Of a stretch of 64,000 nt of DNA, positions 1-8,933 are shown one piece after another. The DNA lies in contig NZ_JAKEVD010000019.1 of NCBI RefSeq assembly GCF_022398325.1, forward strand, positions 5,488 to 69,487, given 5' to 3'. How positions within the stretch are numbered: the stretch's first letter is position 1; each line of letters opens with the position of its first letter. The DNA comes from Shewanella sp. Isolate13. Lineage in GTDB: Bacteria > Pseudomonadota > Gammaproteobacteria > Enterobacterales > Shewanellaceae. A program made the translations under genes and the position numbers. Below the pieces are notes generated by a model. It was not told where the DNA came from. It ran no database searches and saw only the letters and a list, made by a program, of their open reading frames with translations.

Positions 1-31
1 TTTAAAAATAACGCGATGACCATATATTATT

Positions 32-1255
32 ATGAAACGAATTTACCCAATATTATTTTTACTAACAGCAACCAATGCCACTAGCGCAGAAACGATAAAC
101 TTCGTAAATAACAACTCACCGCAAGCTGCGTCAGAACTTTTAACAAACCTACCACCAGCACCCGACTTTAAAGTTATTAATGTTGATACCAAAGGTAACC
201 CATACCAATGCGAAGGGAATGCCATTATTACCACAAGCAAGGATGTAACAAACTTAACCACTCTTAAATACTTTGGTACTTCTATTAGTATTGATGTTTA
301 TGATACAGACAATATCAATTTAAAATTGGCGCTTTGTAACGCACTAAATGTTATACAGGAGTACCATTATCTTGCGTCAAACTACAGTACTTACCCCCAT
401 GTTACAAATATCAAAAGCATTAATAATGCGCCACAGAAGCAACACGACATCGATCCAAAACTGACCCAATTAATCAAACAGAGCATAGATTGGCATGACA
501 AAACCGATGGCTATTTTAATATCGCTCTGTCGCCGGTAATACAACTTTGGCGCGGTTACAGAGCACAATGCGTTGGAGAACGTAAGCTCCAAGACAGATG
601 CGACATTCCAAGCGCCGCTGAATTGAACAAGGCTAAGTCATTAATTAATATAAACAATATCAAACTAGATACAGAGCGAAACACGATACAGATGCAGGAG
701 GGGATGAGTATAGATCTCGGTGGGATAGCCAAGGGCTGGATGGCTGAAAAAGTGTACATGCAGTTAAAAAAAGATGGCATAAAAAACTTTATGATCAATG
801 CTGGTGGAAATATTCGCCATTATGGCATTCATCCACAAGGGCGAACGTTTGTGACGGCCGTTGAAGACCCCATCTGTAAAAAATATCAAAATTCACTTAG
901 CCGATGCCAGACCTTTGAAGAGCAATACCATGAAGTAATAACGGGAAAAGATATTACTGTGGTATCGAGTGGTAACTACCTAAGATATTACCGCGTCAAT
1001 GGTAAAGAGTACCACCATATAATTAACCCCAAAACCCTGTACCCAAAGGATAAAGGTATATCGACAACGATAGTGATGAATAATAATCAACTCTACGCAG
1101 ATATTATTTCGACGGCTCTGTTTCTGATGCCTTTAGATAAGGCTATGGCGTATGCAAATAGTCATGACGATGTAGAAGCAACTTGGTTTTTAAATGAGCA
1201 AGGAGACAAAGTAGAGAGTAATGACTTTAACAAATATAGAAAGGCATTTAATTAA
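32..1255 (+). CDS. apbE: Exported ApbE-family FAD:protein FMN transferase
   Basis: ApbE enzymes attach FMN from FAD covalently to Ser/Thr of periplasmic or membrane redox proteins. The 407-residue product has a short N-terminal signal peptide (about 1-19, ending near TSAE). The family core follows: I-D-L-G-G-I-A-K-G at about 227-235, I-N-A-G-G-N at 255-260, H-H-I-I-N-P at 328-333, and the metal-binding A-D-x-x-S-T-A at 356-362. It is longer than E. coli ApbE because of an unrecognised stretch at about 20-75 and a Cys-containing insert near 285-300. No good ribosome site precedes the ATG. The flavoprotein target is not in the window and may be encoded upstream. The gene lies 204 bases before a sensor kinase on the same strand, so a link to a flavin-dependent respiratory reductase is plausible but inferred. 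Confidence 0.9.
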   Translation: MKRIYPILFLLTATNATSAETINFVNNNSPQAASELLTNLPPAPDFKVINVDTKGNPYQCEGNAIITTSKDVTNLTTLKYFGTSISIDVYDTDNINLKLALCNALNVIQEYHYLASNYSTYPHVTNIKSINNAPQKQHDIDPKLTQLIKQSIDWHDKTDGYFNIALSPVIQLWRGYRAQCVGERKLQDRCDIPSAAELNKAKSLININNIKLDTERNTIQMQEGMSIDLGGIAKGWMAEKVYMQLKKDGIKNFMINAGGNIRHYGIHPQGRTFVTAVEDPICKKYQNSLSRCQTFEEQYHEVITGKDITVVSSGNYLRYYRVNGKEYHHIINPKTLYPKDKGISTTIVMNNNQLYADIISTALFLMPLDKAMAYANSHDDVEATWFLNEQGDKVESNDFNKYRKAFN

Positions 1256-1379
1256 AAGGAATGGGTAGTTAATTAATTATTGAGTTAACAGCTAGTGGTA
1301 ATATATAGCTACTGCTTATTTATTATAAACGAGCATTAATTACTTATGATGTAGTGGTTTTCCGCAGGACTAAAAAATC

Positions 1380-1395
1380 TGTGACACGCTTCACT
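1380..1395 (+). promoter_or_regulatory. CRP-like operator upstream of the sensor kinase
   Basis: TGTGA-N6-TCACT matches the CRP consensus TGTGA-N6-TCACA with one mismatch. It is centred about 70 bases before the kinase start. CRP controls anaerobic respiration genes in Shewanella, so a site here is sensible. It was found by eye only. Confidence 0.5.
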
Positions 1396-1458
1396 GAGCA
1401 CCTGTGTTTACCACTACTTTTATCTATAATGGAGTCATAATATCAAGGTGTTTCTTTC

Positions 1459-3249
1459 TTGTACTCGATGATGATAGCCAAACTTCGCCCGTTAACCACC
1501 ATTAGCTGCCTTATACTCTCTTGCTTTATAGCTTGTTATAGCTATGCACAACAACTTGAAACCATTCGAGTGGGAGTACTTGCCTTTACCCACCCCGACA
1601 ACGTCGCTAAACGTTGGCAACCAACGATCGATAAAATTTCTGCCGATCTCAATAGACCCTTCGAGCTCATTGCCTTAACGCCAAGTGAACTCGACTCTAA
1701 GGTAGCCCAGGGCAAGTTAGACTTTTTAATTACCAATGCGCTAACAGGTGTGAGTTATAAGAAAGATTTTGGTACCACCAGCCTACTGACACTCGTGCCA
1801 AAGGGAAACAACCAACCAACCCATGCAGTAGGTTCGGCTTTAATCACTCGCCAAGAACAACAGGTAAATAGTTTCGATGATTTAAAAGCACTCAGAGCCG
1901 TTTCCACCGATAAGCAAGCGTTCGGTGGTTTTCAAATTTTTGCCGGCGAAATGGCTCATAACGATTTAAACCCCTTTAATGATTTTAAAACGATCTCGTT
2001 TGTTGGCTTCCCCCAGCAAAAGCTGCTATCGCTGGTTGTTAATGGCGATGCCGACATCGCAATACTGCCAACTTGTGTCCTTGAGAATGCGATAAATAAT
2101 GGCGATATCGCCCCAAACAGCTTAAAGGTCGTGTTAACTAAGCCAAATGAGACATTCCACTGTCAAACCTCTAGCCAGCTCTATCCCTATTACTCATTCT
2201 CCAAGCTTGGTAAAACAGACCACCGAGTCGCTACCGATGTTATCCGCTCTCTCTTAAGCATCAAACCTTCAGAACAGGCAGCAATTATCGGCCGCTACGA
2301 CTCTTGGTCGGCAACGGTTAACGACAGTCATGTATTTAAGTTACTAAAACAGTTACGCCGATGGCCATTTGTTACTAACTGGACCTCGATTTTTCGAACC
2401 GCACTACCTTGGGGCGTGGCCATAGCCATCTTCTTGTTGCTGGGGTATATCCACCACCTAAGAGTAAAGCGCCTAGTGGTACTACGCACACGCGCTCTGC
2501 AAGCGGAAGTCCTTGAGCACACCCAAACACAAAAAGCGTTACTGGAACAGACAAAACAGTTCTATAAGGCTCAGCGAGTATTGTTAACCGGTGAGATGGC
2601 ATCTGGTATCGCCCACGAGCTAAACCAACCTTTAGCAGGGATCCGCTATCTAACTCAAGGGTGTATCTATCGCCTGTCCGAAGAACAGAGCGACTTAAAG
2701 GATGCTATGAACAAAGCAATTCAACAAGTTGACCGCGCGCAATCAACCATTAAACGCTTTAGACACTTCTGCCAACAGCCCAGCGTGATGAGCGAGTGTA
2801 GTTTAAATCAGGTTTTAGAAGAAACATTGGCCCTCATGGGGGCTGAGTTTGCACGTATGCAACTCACGCCTATCTTTACCAGCGAAACGGTTAAGTTAAC
2901 CGCGGATCCGAGCCTTCTTCAGCAGGTGTTTGTTAATATCATACGTAACGCCATTGATGCTATGGATAAGAGCCCTGTTCCTAGCCTATCTATAACGCTC
3001 TCAAAGCAAGCACAGCAGGCTTCTATTGTATTTACAGACAATGGCACAGGCTTAAGTGAAACTGCATTGGAGCGGTTATTCTTCCCGTTTGAAACGTCTA
3101 AAGAACATGGCTTAGGCCTTGGAATGATTATCTGTAAGAGGATCATCGAAGAGCATAATGGTGAAATCGTTGCGAGAAATAATCGCGATAGTGATGCAAG
3201 CAAAACGGGCTTAACAATCACGATCACCTTACCGATAAAGGAGACATAA
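1459..3249 (+). CDS. TtrS/ThsS-like sensor histidine kinase with PhnD-type periplasmic sensor
   Basis: A hybrid sensor that probably detects a small periplasmic oxyanion or electron acceptor and phosphorylates the regulator encoded downstream. Order: signal sequence or first membrane segment (about 1-30), PhnD/phosphonate-binding-like domain (about 35-290, starting I-R-V-G-V-L-A), one transmembrane helix (about 315-334), a short coiled linker, the phosphoacceptor helix with H386 in A-H-E-L-N-Q-P, and an ATPase domain with an N box near 493, D-N-G-T-G-L at 528 and G-L-G-L-G-M near 549. This is the architecture of the tetrathionate sensor TtrS and the thiosulfate sensor ThsS. No ttr or phs reductase genes lie beside it, so the ligand is unknown. 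The TTG at 1459 is preceded by AAGGTG eight bases away, while the ATG at 1468 has no site, so TTG is preferred. Confidence 0.85.
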   Translation: MYSMMIAKLRPLTTISCLILSCFIACYSYAQQLETIRVGVLAFTHPDNVAKRWQPTIDKISADLNRPFELIALTPSELDSKVAQGKLDFLITNALTGVSYKKDFGTTSLLTLVPKGNNQPTHAVGSALITRQEQQVNSFDDLKALRAVSTDKQAFGGFQIFAGEMAHNDLNPFNDFKTISFVGFPQQKLLSLVVNGDADIAILPTCVLENAINNGDIAPNSLKVVLTKPNETFHCQTSSQLYPYYSFSKLGKTDHRVATDVIRSLLSIKPSEQAAIIGRYDSWSATVNDSHVFKLLKQLRRWPFVTNWTSIFRTALPWGVAIAIFLLLGYIHHLRVKRLVVLRTRALQAEVLEHTQTQKALLEQTKQFYKAQRVLLTGEMASGIAHELNQPLAGIRYLTQGCIYRLSEEQSDLKDAMNKAIQQVDRAQSTIKRFRHFCQQPSVMSECSLNQVLEETLALMGAEFARMQLTPIFTSETVKLTADPSLLQQVFVNIIRNAIDAMDKSPVPSLSITLSKQAQQASIVFTDNGTGLSETALERLFFPFETSKEHGLGLGMIICKRIIEEHNGEIVARNNRDSDASKTGLTITITLPIKET

Positions 3250-3250
3250 A

Positions 3251-3847
3251 TTGAGTAATCTATATCTAGTTGACGATGACCAAGCGGTTTTAGACTCGTT
3301 AACCTGGATGCTAAACGGTCTTGGCTATCAGCCACAGGGCTTTTTGTCCGCAGATAGTTTTTTAAATCAAGCTGAACTTCAAAGTGAAGGTATTGCGATT
3401 TTGGATGTGCAGATGCCCGGCATGGATGGCAGCGCCCTACTCAGCCACCTGACTAAAACCAACAGCCCTATTGCCATCATCATGTTAAGCGGCCACGGAA
3501 ACATTGCCATGGCCGTGCAGGCGATACAGAAAGGCGCTTTAGACTTTCTTGAGAAACCGGTAGACGGAGACAAGCTAGTAGCCCTGCTTGAACAGGCGGA
3601 AATACAGACAAAGCTCAATATGCAGCGTAAAGTCGAGCGCGAAGCGTTAAGTGAAAAACTCAAAACACTCACACCAAGAGAGTATGAGGTGATGGAAAAG
3701 GTCTTGGAAGGCAAGCTCAATAAAGTGATTGCCGCCGAACTTAACATCGCCCAACGAACATTAGAGTTACACCGTCAAAAAGTGATGCAAAAGATGCAGG
3801 TGAATAATGTTGCAGAACTGGCGTTTTTAATGGGTAAAAGTACCTGA
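3251..3847 (+). CDS. TtrR-like response regulator (receiver plus LuxR-type HTH)
   Basis: Cognate transcription factor of the preceding kinase. It has 198 residues, with a receiver domain carrying the acidic pocket D8-D9-D10, phosphoacceptor D52 in I-L-D-V-Q-M-P-G and a K-P near 108. A C-terminal LuxR/FixJ helix-turn-helix spans about 135-195 (L-T-P-R-E-Y-E-V, then N-I-A-Q-R-T-L-E-L-H). It starts at TTG, one base after the kinase stop, with an AAAGGAG ribosome site inside the kinase end, so the two are translationally coupled. FixJ/TtrR-type regulators usually activate a reductase operon. The target here is not adjacent. Confidence 0.87.
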   Translation: MSNLYLVDDDQAVLDSLTWMLNGLGYQPQGFLSADSFLNQAELQSEGIAILDVQMPGMDGSALLSHLTKTNSPIAIIMLSGHGNIAMAVQAIQKGALDFLEKPVDGDKLVALLEQAEIQTKLNMQRKVEREALSEKLKTLTPREYEVMEKVLEGKLNKVIAAELNIAQRTLELHRQKVMQKMQVNNVAELAFLMGKST

Positions 3848-4381
3848 TAGACAACCTGTTATAGAGACGGGTCACATGGAGGCGCGAGCCTCCACTGGCT
3901 TCGACTCACTAACGACGAACATTTAAACCAAGCGCACCTTAGGTAAATGACTGAGTACGCGTTTGCAAATAAAAAGGGGGCAAACAGATAGCTAGGCTAT
4001 CCGGCTTCTGGGGCTGCGTCTCGATTGCGCCCAGCGCGCACAGAACTCCCAACCTTTCTCTTGGCAGACAAGCCCAGCGTGATAACGGCTTTTTGCCAGT
4101 AGAAGTGAGCTGGTTAAAACATCAACAATTGAGCCTAATTGGGCGCTAGGTAAACTTATCTCGGCTATGCCAGAGCCTATCTCATCTGGACTCGTATTAG
4201 CGTGTTGTATCATCATATTAGACAAGCAAACCAAGCCAAGTGTAGAGGCAAAGACAAAGCGATGAGGCTTACCTAAATAAAGTAATACCTTTGCTGATCC
4301 CATCCGCTACCCCTATCCATTCGATTACGAATATTAAGCATAACGCAAATAACAGCAGATTCAACGCTTTGATTTATTAGA
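3848..4381. other. Intergenic stretch with a perfect hairpin; no confident gene
   Basis: After the response regulator there is a 7-bp perfect stem TGGAGGC-GCGA-GCCTCCA at 3877-3894 without a T tract, possibly a factor-dependent or weak terminator. A 103-codon minus-strand frame at 3992-4303 is the only sizeable frame. Its protein has no recognisable domain and ends in a low-quality Arg/Ser tail, so it is not called as a gene. Confidence 0.5.
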
Positions 4382-5143
4382 TTAACTCGTGCTATCTGAT
4401 GGCTTTTTACAGGCATCGAAGTACTCTTGCTTTAACCGCTGCAACGCCGACTCTTCACGATTATTACGGCTACGGCCATGTAAGGAAGACTCGACAAAAA
4501 GTGCAAACCAGGCCTCTAACACCTCGGCGTTTTTCATCTCTCCAGCTGCAGCTAAAGCTAATGCCGCCACCTCGGCCGTGCCGAGTTGAAAATCTCGAGC
4601 ACCTTTTCTTAAGGCATAGGAAGCTGTCGACTCAGGCGAGAAAGAAAACAGTGGAAACCCATGCAGGTATTCGCTCTTTTTAAACATCTTAATCGCTTCA
4701 CGCCAGCTGCCATCGAGTACGATAAGCAGAGGCGTCTTGCCCTGTGTAATCATCGATGGTTCGATACGTTCAACGACAGCTTGGCCCTCAACGGCATACT
4801 CAGACGGAAAAATCACATAGGGCTGATAGCGTGGATCCTTGATGATCTCCAGCATTTTACGATTAGGCTCGCTGCGAGACCAGATAAAGGCGTGGGTGTC
4901 AGGCACAACATCAGCAATTAGGCGGCCGCTATTACTGGGCTTTAATACCTCATCGTCATACATGATCAACATAAACGCCAAGTTACTCTCGTTTGGCTTA
5001 CGATAACTACAGGTACAGAATTTTTCCGCCAATAAGCAAGACTGACAGCGGATCACATTCTTACCTCTTGCCGTGAAGGGGCGTGAGGAGATGGCTTTTC
5101 TATATTCATACAAGCGGTGAACCGCGTGCTTTGGCAAAGTCAT
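4382..5143 (-). CDS. tapT: tRNA-uridine aminocarboxypropyltransferase, DTW-domain family (TapT/YfiP-like)
   Basis: Transfers the 3-amino-3-carboxypropyl group of S-adenosylmethionine to U47 of tRNAs (acp3U), by homology to E. coli TapT. The 253-residue product has a zinc-type cysteine cluster C33-x2-C36-x6-C43-x-C45 near the N terminus. The DTW signature follows, here D144-G-S-W147, so Ser replaces the usual Thr. The C terminus is basic and Ser-rich. It sits downstream of pssA on the same strand, but a terminator at 5191-5216 lies between them, so it probably has its own promoter. The family call is firm. The modified position is inferred from the E. coli enzyme. Confidence 0.87.
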   Translation of the reverse strand: MTLPKHAVHRLYEYRKAISSRPFTARGKNVIRCQSCLLAEKFCTCSYRKPNESNLAFMLIMYDDEVLKPSNSGRLIADVVPDTHAFIWSRSEPNRKMLEIIKDPRYQPYVIFPSEYAVEGQAVVERIEPSMITQGKTPLLIVLDGSWREAIKMFKKSEYLHGFPLFSFSPESTASYALRKGARDFQLGTAEVAALALAAAGEMKNAEVLEAWFALFVESSLHGRSRNNREESALQRLKQEYFDACKKPSDSTS

Positions 5144-5188
5144 TTTGGCTAAAACCTAATAATATCTACGCTGGCTGAGCCAGTTAAA

Positions 5189-5218
5189 GAAAAAGCCTAC
5201 TCATCGGTAGGCTTTTAA
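5189..5218 (-). terminator. Intrinsic terminator after pssA
   Basis: On the minus strand a GC-rich stem AAAAGCCTAC / GTAGGCTTTT with a 6-base loop runs into a T-rich tract, about 20 bases past the pssA stop codon. Confidence 0.85.
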
Positions 5219-5238
5219 TCGTTAGTCAATCGACAGAC

Positions 5239-6552
5239 TTAAAGTATACGTCTTAACAGAAAGTCTGCTTTCAAACGCTTAATACGCTTCATAAGCTTAC
5301 GTACCGGCGCAGGATAGTTTTGTAAGGTCTCGATCTGACTATAATGATACAAGCGTTCGGTGTGCTCGAGAATATGCGCCTGCTCGTGCTCAAACTGCTC
5401 TTTCCAGCATTCGCTTTCATCTTGAAGCAATAACCCGTTTTCTAAATCCAGTGCCCAGGCTCTAGGATTCAAGTTACTACCTGTGATCAAATGGCGATTA
5501 CTATCGGCACTGATCCCTTTCAAATGGAAACTATTACGGCCATCTTTCCACAGGTGAATATTTAACTGGCCATTTTCAATCGCCCACTGCTGACGCTTAG
5601 CAAATTTTCTTAACGACTGCTCATACATATATGGGAGCGCACCAATGGTTGAAAACTCTTCCTCTGGTGGAATATAAAAGTCGTTTGACGTTTTATCGCC
5701 AACAACGATATCTATCTTCTTGCCCTTACGAAGATGCTTAGTTAACGCTCGAACCAAGATATAAGGCGGGTTAAAATAGGGAGTGCAGATAAAGAGTGAG
5801 TCTTGTGACTCCTCAACCATAGCAACGATCACCTTGTTTAACTTGTTCTTCTTACGCCCAAGCCCCATTAATGGCGTGACACGATTACCGAACCGAGTCT
5901 CTTGAAACTTATACTCAGCCTTAGATAAACGATGTTTAAGGCCAGTGATCTCAATTTTGGCCGGCAGACGTTCGGTTTCTTTCGGTTGTGTTAATGATGT
6001 AACGGCGACGTCATTCACAAGATACTGCTGGATCATTTCGCGCATGCTTTGGGCAAGCTCGGCTGACTCAATCACATGGTAACGGTCGAAACGATACTTA
6101 TCATCTTGGTGCAAATAGATGTTGTTTAAGCTCGCACCACTAAAGATCACGCTATCATCAATAACGAAGCCCTTAAGGTGTAACACGCCCATAAATTCGC
6201 GTGACTTAACTGGCACGCCTAAGATATCGATGGGATGCTCTGCAGCCTCGATAACTTTGCGATACATAAAGTAATTACCACTGTCGCCTTTATGGCCGAT
6301 AAGACCACGACGAGCGCGGTGAAAATCCACAAGGACTTTAACATCGAGCTGTGGATTCTGGTTTTTAGCCTCTATTAATGCAGCTAGAATTTCTCTACCT
6401 GCTTCATCATCTTCTAAATAGAGTGCTGCGATATAAATAGAATGCGTTGCGCTTGCAATTCGAGATAACAATTCAGCTTTTAACGCTTTCGGCGTTAATA
6501 GCCAAGAAAGCGAATCTGGTTGTAGCGGTATGCCACCTAGCTTACTCAGCAA
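5239..6552 (-). CDS. pssA: CDP-diacylglycerol-serine O-phosphatidyltransferase (PssA)
   Basis: Makes phosphatidylserine from CDP-diacylglycerol and serine, the first step to phosphatidylethanolamine. It belongs to the phospholipase D superfamily and acts at the inner membrane face. Two HKD motifs are present: H125-L-K in the N half and H343-L-K in the C half, with S-G-A-S-L-N and T-G-S-N-L-N after them, as in E. coli PssA. Conserved blocks such as V-G-D-K-T-S-N-D-F-Y-I-P and L-N-P-R-A-W also match. I place the start at the TTG at 6552: AAGGAG sits just before it, it follows the upstream gene by 10 bases, and the protein then begins M-L-S-K exactly like E. coli PssA. This gives 437 residues against 451. 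An ATG at 6579 is possible but lacks a ribosome site. Confidence 0.93.
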   Translation of the reverse strand: MLSKLGGIPLQPDSLSWLLTPKALKAELLSRIASATHSIYIAALYLEDDEAGREILAALIEAKNQNPQLDVKVLVDFHRARRGLIGHKGDSGNYFMYRKVIEAAEHPIDILGVPVKSREFMGVLHLKGFVIDDSVIFSGASLNNIYLHQDDKYRFDRYHVIESAELAQSMREMIQQYLVNDVAVTSLTQPKETERLPAKIEITGLKHRLSKAEYKFQETRFGNRVTPLMGLGRKKNKLNKVIVAMVEESQDSLFICTPYFNPPYILVRALTKHLRKGKKIDIVVGDKTSNDFYIPPEEEFSTIGALPYMYEQSLRKFAKRQQWAIENGQLNIHLWKDGRNSFHLKGISADSNRHLITGSNLNPRAWALDLENGLLLQDESECWKEQFEHEQAHILEHTERLYHYSQIETLQNYPAPVRKLMKRIKRLKADFLLRRIL

Positions 6553-6562
6553 GGCTCTCTCC

Positions 6563-6895
6563 TTAATAGTGCTGACCATCTTTGTAATAAGTGCTAGGTT
6601 CAAGCTCTCTAAACATGACAATTACATGTTGTAGCCCCGGATAAACCTTTAATAAGGCTTCACGGATAACCTGCTGTGCACGATGGTGTGTTTCAGGATC
6701 TTTTGGAAACCATAACACCTCGACCTGAGCAATATCTTTGATCTGTTCACCATCACGATAGCTATTGCTGTTTATCCAATCGAGGATGAAAGACTCTGGT
6801 TTTGCCTGACAGATATCGGCTAATGCCTCAAGTAAACTGCTACTCAGTGTGGCAACCGCCGTTTCTGGTAACCCGCTGACTCTTATATGTGGCAT
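6563..6895 (-). CDS. DUF1904 family protein with tautomerase-like N terminus
   Basis: A small cytosolic protein of about 110 residues resembling the DUF1904 family, of unknown function. The start at 6895 has a full AGGAGG ribosome site seven bases away and gives M-P-H-I-R-V. A proline straight after Met is the hallmark of the tautomerase superfamily, where Pro1 is catalytic, so the protein may share that fold. An isomerase activity is only inference. It lies 10 bases before the pssA TTG start and is probably cotranscribed with it. Confidence 0.75.
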   Translation of the reverse strand: MPHIRVSGLPETAVATLSSSLLEALADICQAKPESFILDWINSNSYRDGEQIKDIAQVEVLWFPKDPETHHRAQQVIREALLKVYPGLQHVIVMFRELEPSTYYKDGQHY

Positions 6896-7141
6896 AAAGA
6901 TCCTCCTAGATAAGGGCATAGAAATTACCGATTTAAGTCAGTTTGAGCAAGGTTTTTCTGTTAATAACGGTCTCTAGAGCCAGTTTTAGCTGGCTTCTTG
7001 CCCTGTTAGCCAAATATTTAATCACTCAAACCTAGATAATCAATCACGCTTTTTCCCCATAACGGCGCCTTGGTTTGTCGCTATTGTCACTGAAAAAGTG
7101 GTCGAGTTTTGGTAAAATGAGCCAGATTTTTTACGTTTTGG

Positions 7142-7327
7142 ATGATATTGATGAATATTAAGACGCTAGTTACCCTATTGGTTGTGCTCCTAGGCGCATG
7201 GAGTATTTTTCACTTTAAAGCTCAGTTAGGCATGCTGGTGTTACCGCTGTTTTTTGGTTTAGTGCTATTTGTGACATTAAGGCTATATCGCTTGATGGAA
7301 AAAGATGAGCCTAATGGTAAAGATTAA
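7142..7327 (+). CDS. Small two-helix membrane protein, unknown function
   Basis: A 61-residue protein with two hydrophobic segments (about 5-24 and 29-48) and a charged C-terminal tail. Both ATG 7142 and ATG 7151 could start it, and neither has a strong ribosome site. It lies 38 bases before dacB on the same strand and is likely cotranscribed. I do not recognise the family. Confidence 0.6.
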   Translation: MILMNIKTLVTLLVVLLGAWSIFHFKAQLGMLVLPLFFGLVLFVTLRLYRLMEKDEPNGKD

Positions 7328-7365
7328 TATGGCGTTAACTATTACAAGGATATAAGGACACACTT

Positions 7366-8805
7366 TTGCATAAACGTTTGATTACCACTCTCTCGCTTGG
7401 TTTACTGATCTTTTCGGCTTCGGCTCAGTCTAATGACTACTTGGCCAACATCGTCAAAGTCATCGAGCCTAAGACTTCCCAGACAGGCATTGTGGTCAGA
7501 GCACTAGGGATCGAGGGGCAAGCCAAGCCGGCCACAGATAACGAATACCGTAAAGATGCGGAACGATTATTCGTCCCTGCCAGCACAATGAAACTATTGA
7601 CCGCCGTAGCAGCGACAACCGCACTAGGAAGAGACTTTAAGTTCAGCACTCAGATCGATGCATTTGTCGGTATTCAAAACAGGCGCATTGAGGGCGATCT
7701 ATTTGTTCGATTCGATGGTGACCCCACGCTGACAGTAAGCGACCTTAGGCAACTATTTAAGCAGTTGCAAAAGCAAGGTCTTGAGCATATCGATGGTAAC
7801 GTTTACTTGGTTGGCGATCAGCAAGAGACACTTCAAGCGCCAGGCTGGGTTTGGGATGATTTAGGGATCTGTTATGCCGCCCCTGTTTCTCGCTATATTC
7901 TTAACCAAAACTGCGTTAAAGCTAAGCTTTCACCGACACTAGCCAATAATAAGACCAAACTCTCCTTCAGCCAGTTTGAACCGGTCACTATTTCCAATAC
8001 CGCCGTATTCGACAAGACAGGTGATATCCCTTTTTGTGAATTAAGCCTACAACGCCAATCTAATAACCAGTTTTTACTATCGGGATGTCACGCCGGACAG
8101 AAACCATTAAAACTTGCGATCGCCATCTCTGATCCAGCTCTTTACGCCCAAAACAGCGTAACCAATATGCTGGCTAATTTGGGGATTACTATTAAAGGTA
8201 AGGTGCTATTAACCAGTAAGCGACCAGCAAATACACTACTGCTTGCTGAACATGAGTCTAAGCCGCTTTCAGCTCTAACTGACACTATGTTACTAAAATC
8301 TGATAACTTAATTGCAGATAGCCTGCTAAAGCGCCTAGGCCAACAAATTTATGGCGTGCCTGGTTCATTTATCAATGGCAGCGCTGCGATGAAGCAGATT
8401 TTAATGGAGCTTGGCGTTGAGCTTGAAAGCGCAAATATCGTCGATGGTTCAGGTCTGTCGCGCTACAACTTGTTGAGTGCCGAGCAGTTAACCCAAGTTC
8501 TGTTACTTATCAAGCAACATAAAGAGCTAAACTTCTTAATCGAACAACTCCCTGTTGCTGGCCATAGCGGTACCTTAGAATATCGCAGTGGTTATACAAC
8601 GCCTCCCCTTAAAGGCGCGGTACTCGCTAAAACAGGTTCTATGATGGGGGTTGCCAACTTAGCAGGCTTCATTAAAGAAGGTAGCGAGCTTAGCAAATCA
8701 TTTGTGATCTTAGAAAACGGTCATAGCCCTGCGGTAAAAAAGAGTGAGTTATCGCCGTTTAATGTGTTGTTCTTACAATCTATGATTCAAAAGGCTCAAC
8801 CTTAG
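7366..8805 (+). CDS. dacB: D-alanyl-D-alanine carboxypeptidase/endopeptidase PBP4
   Basis: A periplasmic low-molecular-weight penicillin-binding protein that trims and opens peptidoglycan cross-links. The 479-residue product has a signal peptide (about 1-20, ending S-A-S-A-Q). The three active-site motifs are present: S73-T-M-K76 (SxxK, acyl-enzyme serine), S312-D-N314 (SxN) and K422-T-G424. The long spacing between SxxK and SxN is typical of class C (PBP4), which carries extra domains. The start is TTG at 7366, with AAGGA seven bases upstream. It ends at a bidirectional terminator shared with the convergent acyl-CoA dehydrogenase gene. Confidence 0.93.
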   Translation: MHKRLITTLSLGLLIFSASAQSNDYLANIVKVIEPKTSQTGIVVRALGIEGQAKPATDNEYRKDAERLFVPASTMKLLTAVAATTALGRDFKFSTQIDAFVGIQNRRIEGDLFVRFDGDPTLTVSDLRQLFKQLQKQGLEHIDGNVYLVGDQQETLQAPGWVWDDLGICYAAPVSRYILNQNCVKAKLSPTLANNKTKLSFSQFEPVTISNTAVFDKTGDIPFCELSLQRQSNNQFLLSGCHAGQKPLKLAIAISDPALYAQNSVTNMLANLGITIKGKVLLTSKRPANTLLLAEHESKPLSALTDTMLLKSDNLIADSLLKRLGQQIYGVPGSFINGSAAMKQILMELGVELESANIVDGSGLSRYNLLSAEQLTQVLLLIKQHKELNFLIEQLPVAGHSGTLEYRSGYTTPPLKGAVLAKTGSMMGVANLAGFIKEGSELSKSFVILENGHSPAVKKSELSPFNVLFLQSMIQKAQP

Positions 8806-8880
8806 TTAACATCGCAACCTGATTTGGGCTGATGAGCGCCGCCATACAAACTCAGCCCCTATTTTAGCGGCATAAATAAA

Positions 8881-8912
8881 AACGCCACTTTTTATAAAGT
8901 GGCGTTTTTTTA
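8881..8912. terminator. Bidirectional terminator between dacB and acyl-CoA dehydrogenase
   Basis: A stem AACGCCACTTT / AAAGTGGCGTT is followed by T7 on the plus strand and by T residues on the minus strand. It serves both convergent genes. Confidence 0.88.
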
Positions 8913-8933
8913 CGACTAAGCGCTAGGAGTGGT

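Noticed and set aside
3992-4303. 103-codon minus-strand frame
   Set aside because: No recognisable domain, odd Arg/Ser-rich tail, only a marginal ribosome site. Probably chance.
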